From positions 55,582-119,581 of the forward strand of contig JAENRP010000064.1 in assembly GCA_024741835.1 (NCBI GenBank): a stretch of DNA of 64,000 nt. Direction: 5' to 3'. The first letter of the stretch is position 1; the number at the start of each line of letters is the position of its first letter. The notes under the pieces were generated by a model, which worked only from the letters and a program-made list of their open reading frames with translations, ran no database searches and was not told where the DNA came from. A program made the position numbers and the translations under genes. Positions 22,764-33,601 of this stretch are shown here, piece by piece. The DNA is from Diplocarpon mali (lineage: Eukaryota; Ascomycota; Leotiomycetes; Helotiales; Drepanopezizaceae).

Positions 22764-25700
22764 TATCCGAAGTTTTCTGGTCAAGAAAAACGGGTGTGTT
22801 CTCTAATGAATACCGTGTGATTTGGTGCCTCAAGTCCTTGGATGCATTACGTTATTGTGTCTTGAATTGCGCGTAAAATTTGATCCAACTCAGGTTATTA
22901 GTACGTATCGTTACCCCTTAAATTTGTAGGTACATGAAGAATGACATTGGCAGGGACAGCGGGTTCTTTTGCGCTTCCCCGCAGGACTAGCATTTGACGA
23001 TGGAGCTTCTTATTTGCCTATGGTCACTTTCCTCAATGGGTTGCAAAAACTTCGTCGCAGGCCACGTAAACACCACATCAGCATCATCTGTAGGAGCGCA
23101 CTTGAAGAGTTTGCAAGGCTAATTTATACTTTCATGTGGCATTTGTTTGGCCTGCGACAAAGTCAAGGCAGATCCACTACAAGGTCTTTAGCTTAGCAGA
23201 AAATCACCTGTCTCTGAGAATCCAGGCTCCATATCCGTAGCCCATTAGAAAAGGGAGCAGCTAAGCGGTGGATCCTTCTACGGAAGCCTTACGAACAGGG
23301 CTAGCGTATATCGACTTTGAAAACTTCTTGTATAAACTGTCTCTCTCACCTTTATTTATGTTTACTGCGAAGAACTGGGCAGACCCACTTTGAATAGCAG
23401 CCACAGGTGCACCTTTCCAGGCGTTGAGATTGAAACTATTGGTCTTGTCATAAGACTTACGGTAAGGAAGTTAGCCCACAAAACCTCATCCCGAGTGGCT
23501 ATTTCCCTAGTAGCGGAGTACTGATCGGCAGGTTTCCTGAGAACTCTGATACTGGTATGGGCTGTCTTCCGGAGGAACAAAGATAGATAGCGATGTCCTT
23601 GGGTAAGCGGGAAATTTTTGGCTGAATCGGCGAAGTTGGAGACTCGATTTGCAGATGAACGCGACGGTCTGAACGGCTGACAGCTGACTGTCCTTGGAAG
23701 AACCATCTTTGCCAGATTATGAGGCCGACACGAAGCTCAGTAGGGAAATATTAGGCCACCGATTTACTCCAAGTCATCTCGCCGCAGAAGAACGTTAGGA
23801 GCGTGCTGTACTCGTGCAGATATCTATAATACTACGTTGAGAAGATCCCGGGAGAGGCAGGAAAATTTCCTGGTACTCCAAAGTGTTTTTACAGGCTCCA
23901 TGAGTTGTCACATTTTCGAGGATAGGTAATTTGCATGAAGTCAACAGCATTATCGACGATGACGTGGAGAACGCTAGACTCTACAGAAGGGTGATGCTGG
24001 CAGAATGAGGTTATATCAAGGTGCTCCTCTGCAGGCAGATCAGAGGCCATCCGTTTCCACAATGTACATAGGACAGGGTGATGGAAGCGACCTCCTTAAC
24101 ACGTTGATGGTGCACCCGCATTTTCATCAGCGTACACTATCTGCCATTGGTAGCACTGTAGTAGAGTATCGTCCGAACGGTCTCGATGATAGTTGCATTG
24201 GCACGATCGGTAGGCCCCTAAAATGTCCGGTTGCAGACTGAGACTCGTAGGAGCGATCGGCGACAACAGATCTGGCAGAGGCAAAATTGATCAATCCGCA
24301 ATCCGGGGGGTCTGGTTACCGGCTTGGATTTGAGCCCTGGAGCTCGCTGGAGAAAGGTGAAGTGACAGGTCACAGGCGGCGACGCCGGATCAGAAGGCTC
24401 GCAATCAAGTATGAGACGTGCCACTCCTGCAAAGCTGAGGAACTCCAGAAATACTTATTTGACGACCCTCTTTTGACCGTCTGCCTTCGGTCGGGGCTCT
24501 CCGGGAGCGGTTCCGGTCATTTTCTCAAGGTAGTCCCGCCGCTGGATCACCGGCGCCAACTGGTGAGGTTTTCCGAGGCCTTGGTCGTAAGAATGCTTTC
24601 CGTCCCGGGCCTACAACCAACAGAATCCAGGCGATGTGACTGGTAGCGGGAGATGGCCGTTTCCCGCGGATGTGGATACCGTAAAGCATTAGGTTAGGCC
24701 GAGACTGCATAACATGGCTTGGAGAGCGATAACCACTTCAACCCAAACCAGGGGAGCTTGAGTAGAGAGGTAGAGGTCTGATCTCTTGAGGGGTGTGTCT
24801 AACACGGCTTTCTCAGAGGTAGGGGTTCCACTGTTCCGTGCGATTGCGCATGCCTTCTCATCGCCGAGATGGATTCTGCGACAGCGATAGGGCTGATGGG
24901 AAAGAATTGAAAAAACCAACATGGTAGCAACATGTCAGTTCTCTGGTTTTCGTACGATATGTGTGGTACTACGACGTAGAGCACCGCACTTCTGAAACCC
25001 CGAAACGCCACAGTGGATGGCTCCGTTCTGGTCCTCGTTCGCTTTGACCCGAATGGCACTCGTGCATATGGTTCAAGATCAATTCCGTTTGGCCAAAGCA
25101 TCATATCGATCCGCCTGGGGCGACACCGGCGAGTCCACAGATGCGATAAAATGAGGGGAGGAGAGGAAAATGAAGAAGACTCTTCCTCACCGTGGAGCGG
25201 TCAACCAGGAATCGTATGATACGTCAGGTCTACCAATCGTTCTTTGGCACTGTAGGGCCCTCGGGAAATGTTGAAATTATTGAGCGTTGGCACTGACCCG
25301 TGACCTGCAATACAAATGAACAGTCCAGAGCGCTTGGCCTGCCTTCCCAGGGACATCGCGCCGGGCGGGCGGAGATGTAGCGTCGTAGTATATTGGATGG
25401 GATACCGGAAGAAAGAGTCGCGTACTCGCCGACGTGCGACGGCCGATGCAGAAAGAGATTCGCCACGAGCACTTCGTACCTTGCCTCGAGGTTGGGCGTC
25501 TTTTGGGCGTTGAGGATGGTGGACAAGGAGATACCCGGTAGCAACATGATGGAGCGACACGTATTACGTATTTAACAGCTTACATCAGGTACGGACCTCA
25601 CTGTCCCGTACCGACGTCGAGCACTGGTAAGGGACGCCGAAGAGGACCTAACCCTACCGCACCCGGCACATGCCTGGAGCCACGGTGACGATTTTGTAAT

Positions 25701-27426
25701 TGCCTGTGCCTGCCGACGCCGAATTGACTTACTCGAGGAGATGACACCTCCCTTGACCTCTCCAGCAAGGTCATCATGACAACAGCAAGGCGCTGCTGTC
25801 CGAGGAGCACGCGAGATTGATGCTTCAACTCTCGCCCGCAGAGCCCACAGACCTGACCGTGTCAAGTTTCCAGGCAGAGCGAGGGAGGCAATCAAACCTA
25901 CATGTACAATCCTCCCAGGCACATAATCTGGGGAGTGGGGAGTGGGGAGTGAAGAGTCGGGCGTCGAGGTCGGGGTCGGGGCCAATCGATCCAGATTCTC
26001 GACTCTCGGGATGTGGACTCTCTCGTACGGATTGATTCTCTTCCACAGTCCAGGCCACGGTACAGCGTCGTCTCGTATTTCCAAGGGCCTTTTGCCCCTA
26101 CGTTCTCCCGGACCTGAGGTATGGAATCCGTTCCTCCATATACCAGGTCTGATGTGGATAGACCGTACGAGTACACACAGCTACACTCGATGAGGCAGAC
26201 TGCCTTGGCTGTCCGTCACGTCCGGCCGAATCAGGGGCTACTTGTATTGTCCATCCGTTTCCCACCATTTCAGGCACGGCAGCGGCAGGGACTGGACTAG
26301 CGACCAATCCGGCCTAGCTCGATCTCGATTACCCCTGAGCCGGCCGCCTCTCGTTCGGCGCAACTTCATTTCGTACGCTTACCTGCGCTGCCGAACCCTA
26401 CACTATGAGCACCTTATTCTCGTACTTGCTTGCATGCCCTGACCATGCCTTGCCCCAAGCGCCTTCACGGTCCATAGAGCAGGCCGCGCCGCTGGTGCAT
26501 ACCTCCTATGCGTTGCATCCATTGTTTACTCGGTTTCCTCACTTTTCTCCGTCCCCTACTTATCACCCACACTCCCAACGTCGACGCCATCCCGCCGCGC
26601 AGAGCACCTGAACCACTCACTATCGCGCTCGAGACGTAGGAGCCCAGTGTGCTCGTGTGTTTGGCAAGGGAAACAGGGCGCCCCACGGAGAAATCCTCAC
26701 GGCCTCAGCCCTTCCACTCTCTAGACCGGCCCCCCATCAATAATCAGTCACACGAAATTCGGGGCAACGCCCACTCAGCTTCTGCCCCAATCCGCCCAGG
26801 GCTGCGTCGACGCGCCGAACCTCTCTCGGGACCGTCTTCACACAGTCACTCGGGGAGAGCTTAGCAGATTCCAACCCATCGTTTGAGCTCTGAACCAACT
26901 GTTGGCGGAATAACATACGAATCCAGCACGACATCCACACCCGACGGATATCAAAACTAGACCGACACACTCCTCCTCGACTTAATAGCACGACCATCTC
27001 CCTATCAGACAGCATTCCTTAATCGTCGGTTGCTCCCTGGTTTTGGCGGATATCTTGTTTCCAAGTGTATTGAAGCCTCACTCTGCTAGTCCTCGGACTC
27101 GGACTGATCAGAGTCGCCGCAAACGCGTGTGTATTTCGGATCGATACTTCCTCCCGCTCCTCCTGATCAAGGCTGATGTGTGCGTCTCGGCCAGGTCCTA
27201 TATCTGAAGCTTCCCTAGTCGACGGGACCTTCTACGCCTCTGAACGTGATTTTAATTTGCTCGGGAACAGAGGTATTGTATTGGTTGAGGAAGCTCGGAT
27301 CGGACTTGTGAGCGCGCTCACCCCCGCGATCCTCGCTATCCGTCCCGTCAGAAACTGCAACGACTTGTCTTGACGCTTTGGGTGTAACACTCTTCTGTCG
27401 GCGGTGCGTAGCCCCAAAAGGCCAAC
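22764..27426. other. Gene-poor region; upstream sequence of the 1293-aa gene
   Basis: About 4.7 kb. The left part resembles the preceding AT-rich DNA. From about 24.0 kb the sequence is more GC-rich, with overlapping short frames on both strands and no recognisable protein. Around 25930-25952 there is a three-unit GGGGAGT tandem. The last kilobase (about 26.3-27.4 kb) is probably promoter and leader of the downstream gene. Confidence 0.5.
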
Positions 27427-30400
27427 ATGAATCGTTTTCGCACAAAAAAGAGAGGCAAGGAAGCACCAGACGGGCTAGTCAGAGCTTCAACCGATTCAGA
27501 TGGACCGCCACCAACTATCAAACCCTCGAAGACGTTCAGGCTGGGGAAGAAAAGTCAAGAACCGGAGCCCAAGCCAGAGATTGACCTATCCACTGCACTG
27601 CCGGCCTCGGACGATTTCCGAACAAGCTTATTGATGAGTGGTCTTTCGGCCCGGTTTTCCATGCTCCGAGAACAAGATGACCCGAAGTCGAAAATTGGAA
27701 AAGCTAGTGACGACAGTGTCTTGTTTCCTAAACGACTGTCAAGACTAAACGAACTCGGTCTCTCGACACAAGGCCTCTCGGATATTGCCGAGGTCTCATC
27801 GATCAATGGATCAATTCGACCTCCCTTTGCAACCAGTCGGACGGGATCTTATGTTGGATTGGAGGGCTACGGCACTGATGACGACTCTACGCATGGAGGC
27901 ATGATGAATCGATCGAAGCCTGGGGAGGGAAATAATCTATTTGGTGGCCGACAGAAGATAATGATGGGAAACAGGGCCCTGTATGAAAGCGATGTCAGCC
28001 AATCTGCTTTTCAGAAGATCCGAGAACGGGAGAGGGAAGAGCAGAGGGATCAAGAACGACAGCGGCAAGACCTAGAGGCTCAGTCCTCACGGCCTAACTC
28101 GCCACAACTTCCAGGATATAATCGGAAAAGAGAAACTTCCTCCACGACATCTTCTGGTGGCCCCTCTATCACCCGAGGCTCTACCCCAGCGACATCTTTT
28201 ACTTCACAGAGGACGCCGTCTCTCAATGGTGGCCACACTCCAGTGACACCTGTAATATCTGGGAACGGAGCATTGCAGAGATCCACGACCAAGACCAGAC
28301 GCTTATACGAGACTGGCCTTGATAACCACCTTTGCGAGCAGCAGTTCTCTGCAATGAATAGAATCGACACCCTGACAAGACAACGCACTCTAGATACCTA
28401 CACACCGCCCCCTGGGTTCTCCCCAACGTATGAACTGACACCTGCAGACAGATGGGACCGACAGATTGCCGGGAAACAAAGCATGCCAAACCTGCGAGCT
28501 GTGAGCCCGCCTCATACTGGTCCGCCCTTGGGCAGCTACGATTTTGGAGTCCGGAAGAATAGCAAAGCTGACTCAGAACCATACGGAATGGGCACCCCAC
28601 CCCTCAGCCCACCGATGACCGAACACGATGAGCATAGAGCTCCCCTAGTGCCATCAGACGACAGGGGCATGCCATCGGTGATGAGTGGCTTCTCGAAGCC
28701 GGCTATATATGACGATGACAAGTATTCACAAAGACAAGTTCTGATGAAACAAGGGCGCGAGACGGCCCCGGTGAACAAAAATTCGCCTACGCGAGTATTT
28801 GCTCCCCGAAACCAGCAGCAGCAGATGGGAGGTCGGACTCGTGCTGGGTCTAATTCTACGTATGCTTCTGATCGTTCACGATCCAATTCTTCCGCCCAGA
28901 GAGTATTCCCCTCCCACGACCGAACCACCCAGGCACCGATGAATAAAATATTCATACCGGAAAGCCATCTAGCCCCGCTGGCTACCCCCTCGCGATCTCC
29001 CGATGACCTCGTTCCAGAGCAACCTGGGCTCAGAAACCATCTAAGGCCCCTCGATTTGTCCCAGTCACTCCAGCAGGACCGACTCGCTAGGCTTGGGCGC
29101 CCCGGCGACTTTCAGCATCCTGCCAATCGGCCGCCGATGGCGCTGAGTCCCGATGCTCCAAGTCCTGCCCTCTCAAATTCGACTTCACAGCCTGTTCCTG
29201 CAATTTCATCACAAGATGTGGCAGACTCACCTACCTTGAGTCCCGGCAAGGGCTTGAGTGGACTGGTCCGCTCTCATCTGAGGTCTGATAGTAATGTTTC
29301 CTCGGTCGATGGGGGGGGGCCCTCGGATTGTGTGTCTAGGTTCCCGACCAGATCCGAGAAGCCCGTGCTACAACATGAAAATAGTGCTGAGAGAAAGCCG
29401 TGGGACAACGAGGGCTTTGATCATGAGAGTAACTTCGGGCATTACAACTCTGAGAATCCCATGAATGGCAGAGCCCCCCCGCTACTGCCATTCTCCGTTC
29501 GTTCACCAGAATTTGACGCTCCTGGCAAGGCTCCATGGGAGAAGGAGGCTGAGAGACGCCACACGCGCAGCGAAAGCTCTGAGACTCAGAAGGAACGTCA
29601 GGAATTCCAGAATGAACTCGCATCTCGACGTCGCAAAGTGCAGGAAAAGATGCAGAGCTTGGTAGAGAACGATATTAGACCTACGAGTCCCTTGCCACCT
29701 CATCCAGTGGACTGGCCCAAGGATGCTTATCAAGTCAAGAACAATGCGCTGGGACTTCTGAAGAGCAAGACCAGCAGGGGATCTCTAGTCAACAGACCGA
29801 AGGAAGCAGGTCTATCTAAAGCTAAGACGTTAGGGATCGGAAATGGAAATCTGACCAGCAGATTACCCTCGCCAGCTAAATCTCAGTTCGTGGACAGTTC
29901 ATGGAACCAGGAAGAGGAAGATTCGGTGCGTGGCCCAGAAGATGGAGCTCTTATAGAAGCCCGACGAGCTGCTCAGCGCGATATGGAACGCCAGCTTGCT
30001 ATGCGGCATCAGCAGAGACTAGCCCCGGAGAAGGATCAAGATTGGTTTGTTCATAGAAAGGAGAGGGAGAGACCGAGGATCGCCAACCAGCGTATGGACG
30101 ATTCTTGGTTTGATAACTCTCGATTTCAAAATTCTCGCATGGGCAACTCTAGGATTGATAATCGAATAGAGAACCACAAGGACCATCGACTGGAGGTCTC
30201 GCGGATGAATCATCAATTTCGCAACCGGGACCAGGGCGAAAGAATTCCAATTCACATGAAACCCCCACATCGAACTCCAAGTCGAGATAGGAAGCCTCCT
30301 CCTGTAGCATACAGCCACCGAAACGGCGGCAATGGCCAAGAGAGCAGGAACAGTAGTGGTACCAGCCATACTGCATCACGGCCCCCATCCAATGCTCCCT

Positions 30401-31308
30401 CAATTGCTTCCCGCGACCGGTCGGAATCCGATACTTCTGGTGGCCGCTCTAAGAGTCGGACTGGTACGTATAGAGATGATCTGGTGGACGCCATTGCCGA
30501 GGGCCTATCTATAAATACCCAAGCGGGCTATGAGGAGCGGGAGCTCCATCCCCCGCCACAAAACATCGTTCCTCAGATGCCTGGCGCGAATGCAACTGGC
30601 CTCCCAGCCTCACCATCACCAATATTATCTCCAATGACGGGTTCGAATCGATCCCGCAGCAGCAGCAAGTCATCACCTGCTGGATACTTCCAAAAATTCC
30701 CACCCGCGGAAGTGACGGATGTTTGCCCTCTCCCCAGGCCAACCCCTAGCGCTCCGTTTGTCGTGAACGCAACTCCAGCTTTAGTGCAATCTTTACCAGC
30801 CGTAACCGGAGCGACTATTCCGTCATCGCAGCAGGGTCATCAACCTCCATCGGGGCCTTCAATGCGCAAAAAGTCAATCAACAAGTCAGACATTTCAGAG
30901 CCAATGTTCATCTCTTCAACATCGAGCATGACAACTGTTGATCTCCCCCCTGGACAAAATTTTCAGAGTGGGCACGAGATCAACGCACCACCGATCCCTC
31001 CTGTCAACCCGAAACGTCGGCAAACACGAACTATGTTCGGAGGAATCATAGGCAGAAGAGATGACGACGAGATCCACCATATGCCATCCGCAACACAGTC
31101 CACTGAAGAAATTTCTACTTTCTCTGCCGACGAAGGCGATCCGAAACCGAGGACCCGTCAGAGGCTACGAAAAAGTTCTAGCGAAGCTGGACCCTTGAAT
31201 TCCCGCGCTCGACAATCTGCCAACGCAGCCCCAATCCCAGTTATGCCGATAACATTCCTACCAGGCTCGGGATCTCCTCCCGGCCAAATCGAGGGCGGCA
31301 TGTTTTGA
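27427..31308 (+). CDS. Large disordered fungal protein of unknown function
   Basis: 1293 aa in one exon, starting MNRFRTKKRGKEAPDG with context GCCAACATGA. I recognise no catalytic domain. The N-terminal 130 residues are basic/acidic with SLLMSGLSARFSMLREQDD, which looks like a conserved short helix. A charged coil is at about 197-222 (EREREEQRDQERQRQD). A denser, more ordered-looking block spans about 290-363 (LYETGLDNHLCEQQFSAM, then ELTPADRWDRQIAGKQSMPN). Another charged helix is at about 700-745. At about 890-915 a short repeated NSR/N motif occurs (FDNSRFQNSRMGNSRIDN). The rest is Ser/Pro/Arg/Gln-rich and likely disordered, with a phospho-site look (RSRSSSKSSP). Codon-level openness over 3.9 kb leaves little doubt that it is real. 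Function is not inferred. Confidence 0.85.
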   Translation: MNRFRTKKRGKEAPDGLVRASTDSDGPPPTIKPSKTFRLGKKSQEPEPKPEIDLSTALPASDDFRTSLLMSGLSARFSMLREQDDPKSKIGKASDDSVLFPKRLSRLNELGLSTQGLSDIAEVSSINGSIRPPFATSRTGSYVGLEGYGTDDDSTHGGMMNRSKPGEGNNLFGGRQKIMMGNRALYESDVSQSAFQKIREREREEQRDQERQRQDLEAQSSRPNSPQLPGYNRKRETSSTTSSGGPSITRGSTPATSFTSQRTPSLNGGHTPVTPVISGNGALQRSTTKTRRLYETGLDNHLCEQQFSAMNRIDTLTRQRTLDTYTPPPGFSPTYELTPADRWDRQIAGKQSMPNLRAVSPPHTGPPLGSYDFGVRKNSKADSEPYGMGTPPLSPPMTEHDEHRAPLVPSDDRGMPSVMSGFSKPAIYDDDKYSQRQVLMKQGRETAPVNKNSPTRVFAPRNQQQQMGGRTRAGSNSTYASDRSRSNSSAQRVFPSHDRTTQAPMNKIFIPESHLAPLATPSRSPDDLVPEQPGLRNHLRPLDLSQSLQQDRLARLGRPGDFQHPANRPPMALSPDAPSPALSNSTSQPVPAISSQDVADSPTLSPGKGLSGLVRSHLRSDSNVSSVDGGGPSDCVSRFPTRSEKPVLQHENSAERKPWDNEGFDHESNFGHYNSENPMNGRAPPLLPFSVRSPEFDAPGKAPWEKEAERRHTRSESSETQKERQEFQNELASRRRKVQEKMQSLVENDIRPTSPLPPHPVDWPKDAYQVKNNALGLLKSKTSRGSLVNRPKEAGLSKAKTLGIGNGNLTSRLPSPAKSQFVDSSWNQEEEDSVRGPEDGALIEARRAAQRDMERQLAMRHQQRLAPEKDQDWFVHRKERERPRIANQRMDDSWFDNSRFQNSRMGNSRIDNRIENHKDHRLEVSRMNHQFRNRDQGERIPIHMKPPHRTPSRDRKPPPVAYSHRNGGNGQESRNSSGTSHTASRPPSNAPSIASRDRSESDTSGGRSKSRTGTYRDDLVDAIAEGLSINTQAGYEERELHPPPQNIVPQMPGANATGLPASPSPILSPMTGSNRSRSSSKSSPAGYFQKFPPAEVTDVCPLPRPTPSAPFVVNATPALVQSLPAVTGATIPSSQQGHQPPSGPSMRKKSINKSDISEPMFISSTSSMTTVDLPPGQNFQSGHEINAPPIPPVNPKRRQTRTMFGGIIGRRDDDEIHHMPSATQSTEEISTFSADEGDPKPRTRQRLRKSSSEAGPLNSRARQSANAAPIPVMPITFLPGSGSPPGQIEGGMF

Positions 31309-31620
31309 TTCCTTTTCCTGCTTTGAATCAGGCAATTGTTTACACGAGGCATGTATCCTTTGCATCTTAATTTTCGTGCACGATGCATCGTATTGTATTG
31401 CACGGCCCTTTTCAAAATGTTTATTTGACGTCAACTCTGTCATGGACATATTTATCTGCCTCTAGGCGCCCCCCAAAAAAGTGGAAAGGGATATGGAGTT
31501 TCGGGGGATTAACTTATCGTTTGGATTCGATTTTCGTTAGGCATTCGAGGATGTCAGAAATGCTTTCATGAACTTTTTGTCATTATTTTACATCTTCATG
31601 TGGAAATTGCCGGCAGTTTT

Positions 31621-31651
31621 NNNNNNNNNNNNNNNNNNNNNNNNNNNNNNN
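31621..31651. other. Assembly gap of 31 N
   Basis: Run of 31 N about 310 bp past the stop codon of the 1293-aa gene. The true length and content are unknown. Confidence 0.99.
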
Positions 31652-32186
31652 GAGGATTGTATCATATTGAACTGTGACATGAATTGATGGGGAAGAGTTC
31701 CTAGAAGCTCAGCTGGCTTGTGTTATGGCACTGGATTTGAGGGAATGCAGTCTACGTTAGTGTGGTGCAGTTATTGGTTGAAAGGTAGAAAAGATGGACA
31801 GTTTTTTTATACTGCATATATTGTATGAGCTTATGATAGCAGCGTCTGCTGAGCCTGGACGAAAGAAGCGATTAATCAATGCGCAATCATTTTGAGCTTC
31901 AAATGTTATCTGCTTTCTGAGGCCTATCAATCCACATCACTCTCGTGAGCATTGGAAGCAAGTAGTTAGGTCTCATGACTCGGGCAACGTCACTTTTTTC
32001 CACTCAGGCTTGACTGACGCTAACCAAGGCGACCCTTCCACCGAATAATACCCGCGCATTGTACAGGATTTAGTTTGAAATTGAATTGATAAATCAAGTG
32101 ATTGTTCAAATCTGCACATCTCAGATGTTTCCGCTATGGTGGTAAGTACGGCGACATGTACAATATTGACATAGACTGATGATAAA

Positions 32187-32284
32187 TCCTAGTAACGGTC
32201 AGCATACTGCCTTTTCAATTAGTCTGCAATCACTGCGACTACTGGACGTCGGCGGAGACCGGGGTTCGATTCCCCGTAGCGGAG
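32187..32284 (+). tRNA. Degenerate intron-containing tRNA-Glu (UUC)-like gene
   Basis: The 3' half is intact: anticodon stem CTGCC/GGCGG (32207-32211 and 32251-32255) and loop TT-TTC-A giving anticodon UUC at 32214-32216. A 32-nt insert follows A37 (32218-32249), where nuclear tRNA introns sit. The T-arm is CGGGG/TTCGATT/CCCCG and the 3' acceptor strand is TAGCGGA with discriminator G (32284). The 5' half is damaged: the expected acceptor strand TCCGCTA is reduced to TCC and the D-arm/A-box lacks two bases (TAGTAACGG instead of TAGTGTAACGG). Six bases therefore appear lost. Probably a pseudogene, unless the assembly is wrong here. Confidence 0.6.
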
Positions 32285-33601
32285 AGTTCTTTTGCTCCCG
32301 TTTGTATTGCATCAAAATATCAGAAGTCGGTTCGCCTGCAAAATCTTGTAATTTTTTCTCTCCACGGCTTGTGGGCTTGCCGGACCTTCGCTTCCAGGTT
32401 GGGCCTGGTGGGGGTGGGGAAAGCCTGATGTTGACTTTTGAGAGTACTACGACTTACTCACTGACCTCAATCTCCTCATCAACAACAGAATGAGACTTTT
32501 GGTCTTTTCTTTCTCTCAAACTGTTGCTGCAAATATTTTGCCGGGGCTGTGATTCTTGAACCAGGATGCTGACAAGCCCTATCTATGTTCAATCAAGCAA
32601 GGGCAATGCAAGTATGTTGCACAATGATCACACCACGGTCGGCCGTCCGAGTTCCTATTAATATGACATTCAGACTACTGCTCTTTTACTATGCTTAAAT
32701 CCGAGAAAATAAGGACACTTCCTCACAGCGCCTGCTTCGTGGAAATCTATCGGTACCTAGGTACTCCATTTACTATATGCTGGGTCTCAGAAACTAAAGG
32801 TGTTGGGACCTTGCTTGTCATGGTATTACAAGGAGATGGAGAACTGCAAGAATCACAATAGATCGACTGTTGTTTGCTATTCTTGTCCCAAAGGTCAGCA
32901 GGTCCAGTCATCCAACGCATGATGCCCAATTCCTAGTGCCTTTCGGATGGAGTACTTGTGTTTGTGTTCCTCGTGCTTCGGGTTGGAAACCAGTTCCACC
33001 GGCAAACTCGAGAACCTACACCGACTTACGCGCCAGAGCAAGAATATTCAGGAAGCGCCCAATTGGAAGGATTGCTGGACGCGGAGAGGGAGACCGGTAG
33101 AGTAGTGAAATTGTGGCACGTAAGGGAGATGATCCGAAGTAGAACCCCTTGGATGCCAATGTAATTCTGGCGCATGAATGTGCTTGCTGAAGTATGACCA
33201 TTCGCCTCTCGCTGCAGCATTCTGTCAGCGAGCACATCAAACCGAAGACTTGAGGTGGAAAGGCTTGGTCTTCGACTGGTTTGATTTCCGATTCGCCCTA
33301 AGACGGGTACGCCGTATATCGTTAGCTCCCTTGTTAGCGAGCTGGCGGGGGGAAATAATTCTGCTGTCATACGCAAAGAACCTGCCAGCCCCGGGTAGAG
33401 CTTTTCTTCTTCAAGACAAATTTCACAGCCCATTAGCCCTGCACAGCAACGGCATCGAGTAACTCCCCAGAGCTACATGTCCAGCTTGTTGGCCAATGTT
33501 GATCTTGGGGAAGTCGACATTTCTCGGTACACCCAACGCAGCGTAGCTGTAGCTTTTGTTTCCTGCGAAGCAAAGCAAAGCTATCGGCCTTCACTTCGAC
33601 C

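Larger units (their letters stand above)
31309..33601. other. Intergenic region with assembly gap and tRNA relic
   Basis: About 2.3 kb. It contains a 31-N gap, a degenerate tRNA-Glu-like sequence and the leader of the next gene. No protein gene is supported; the frames at 32179-32493 and 33026-33433 have no family features. Confidence 0.6.

Noticed and set aside
25201..26084. Two 120-170 codon minus-strand frames
   Set aside because: Both overlap other equally long frames on the opposite strand in GC-richer DNA and match no family.
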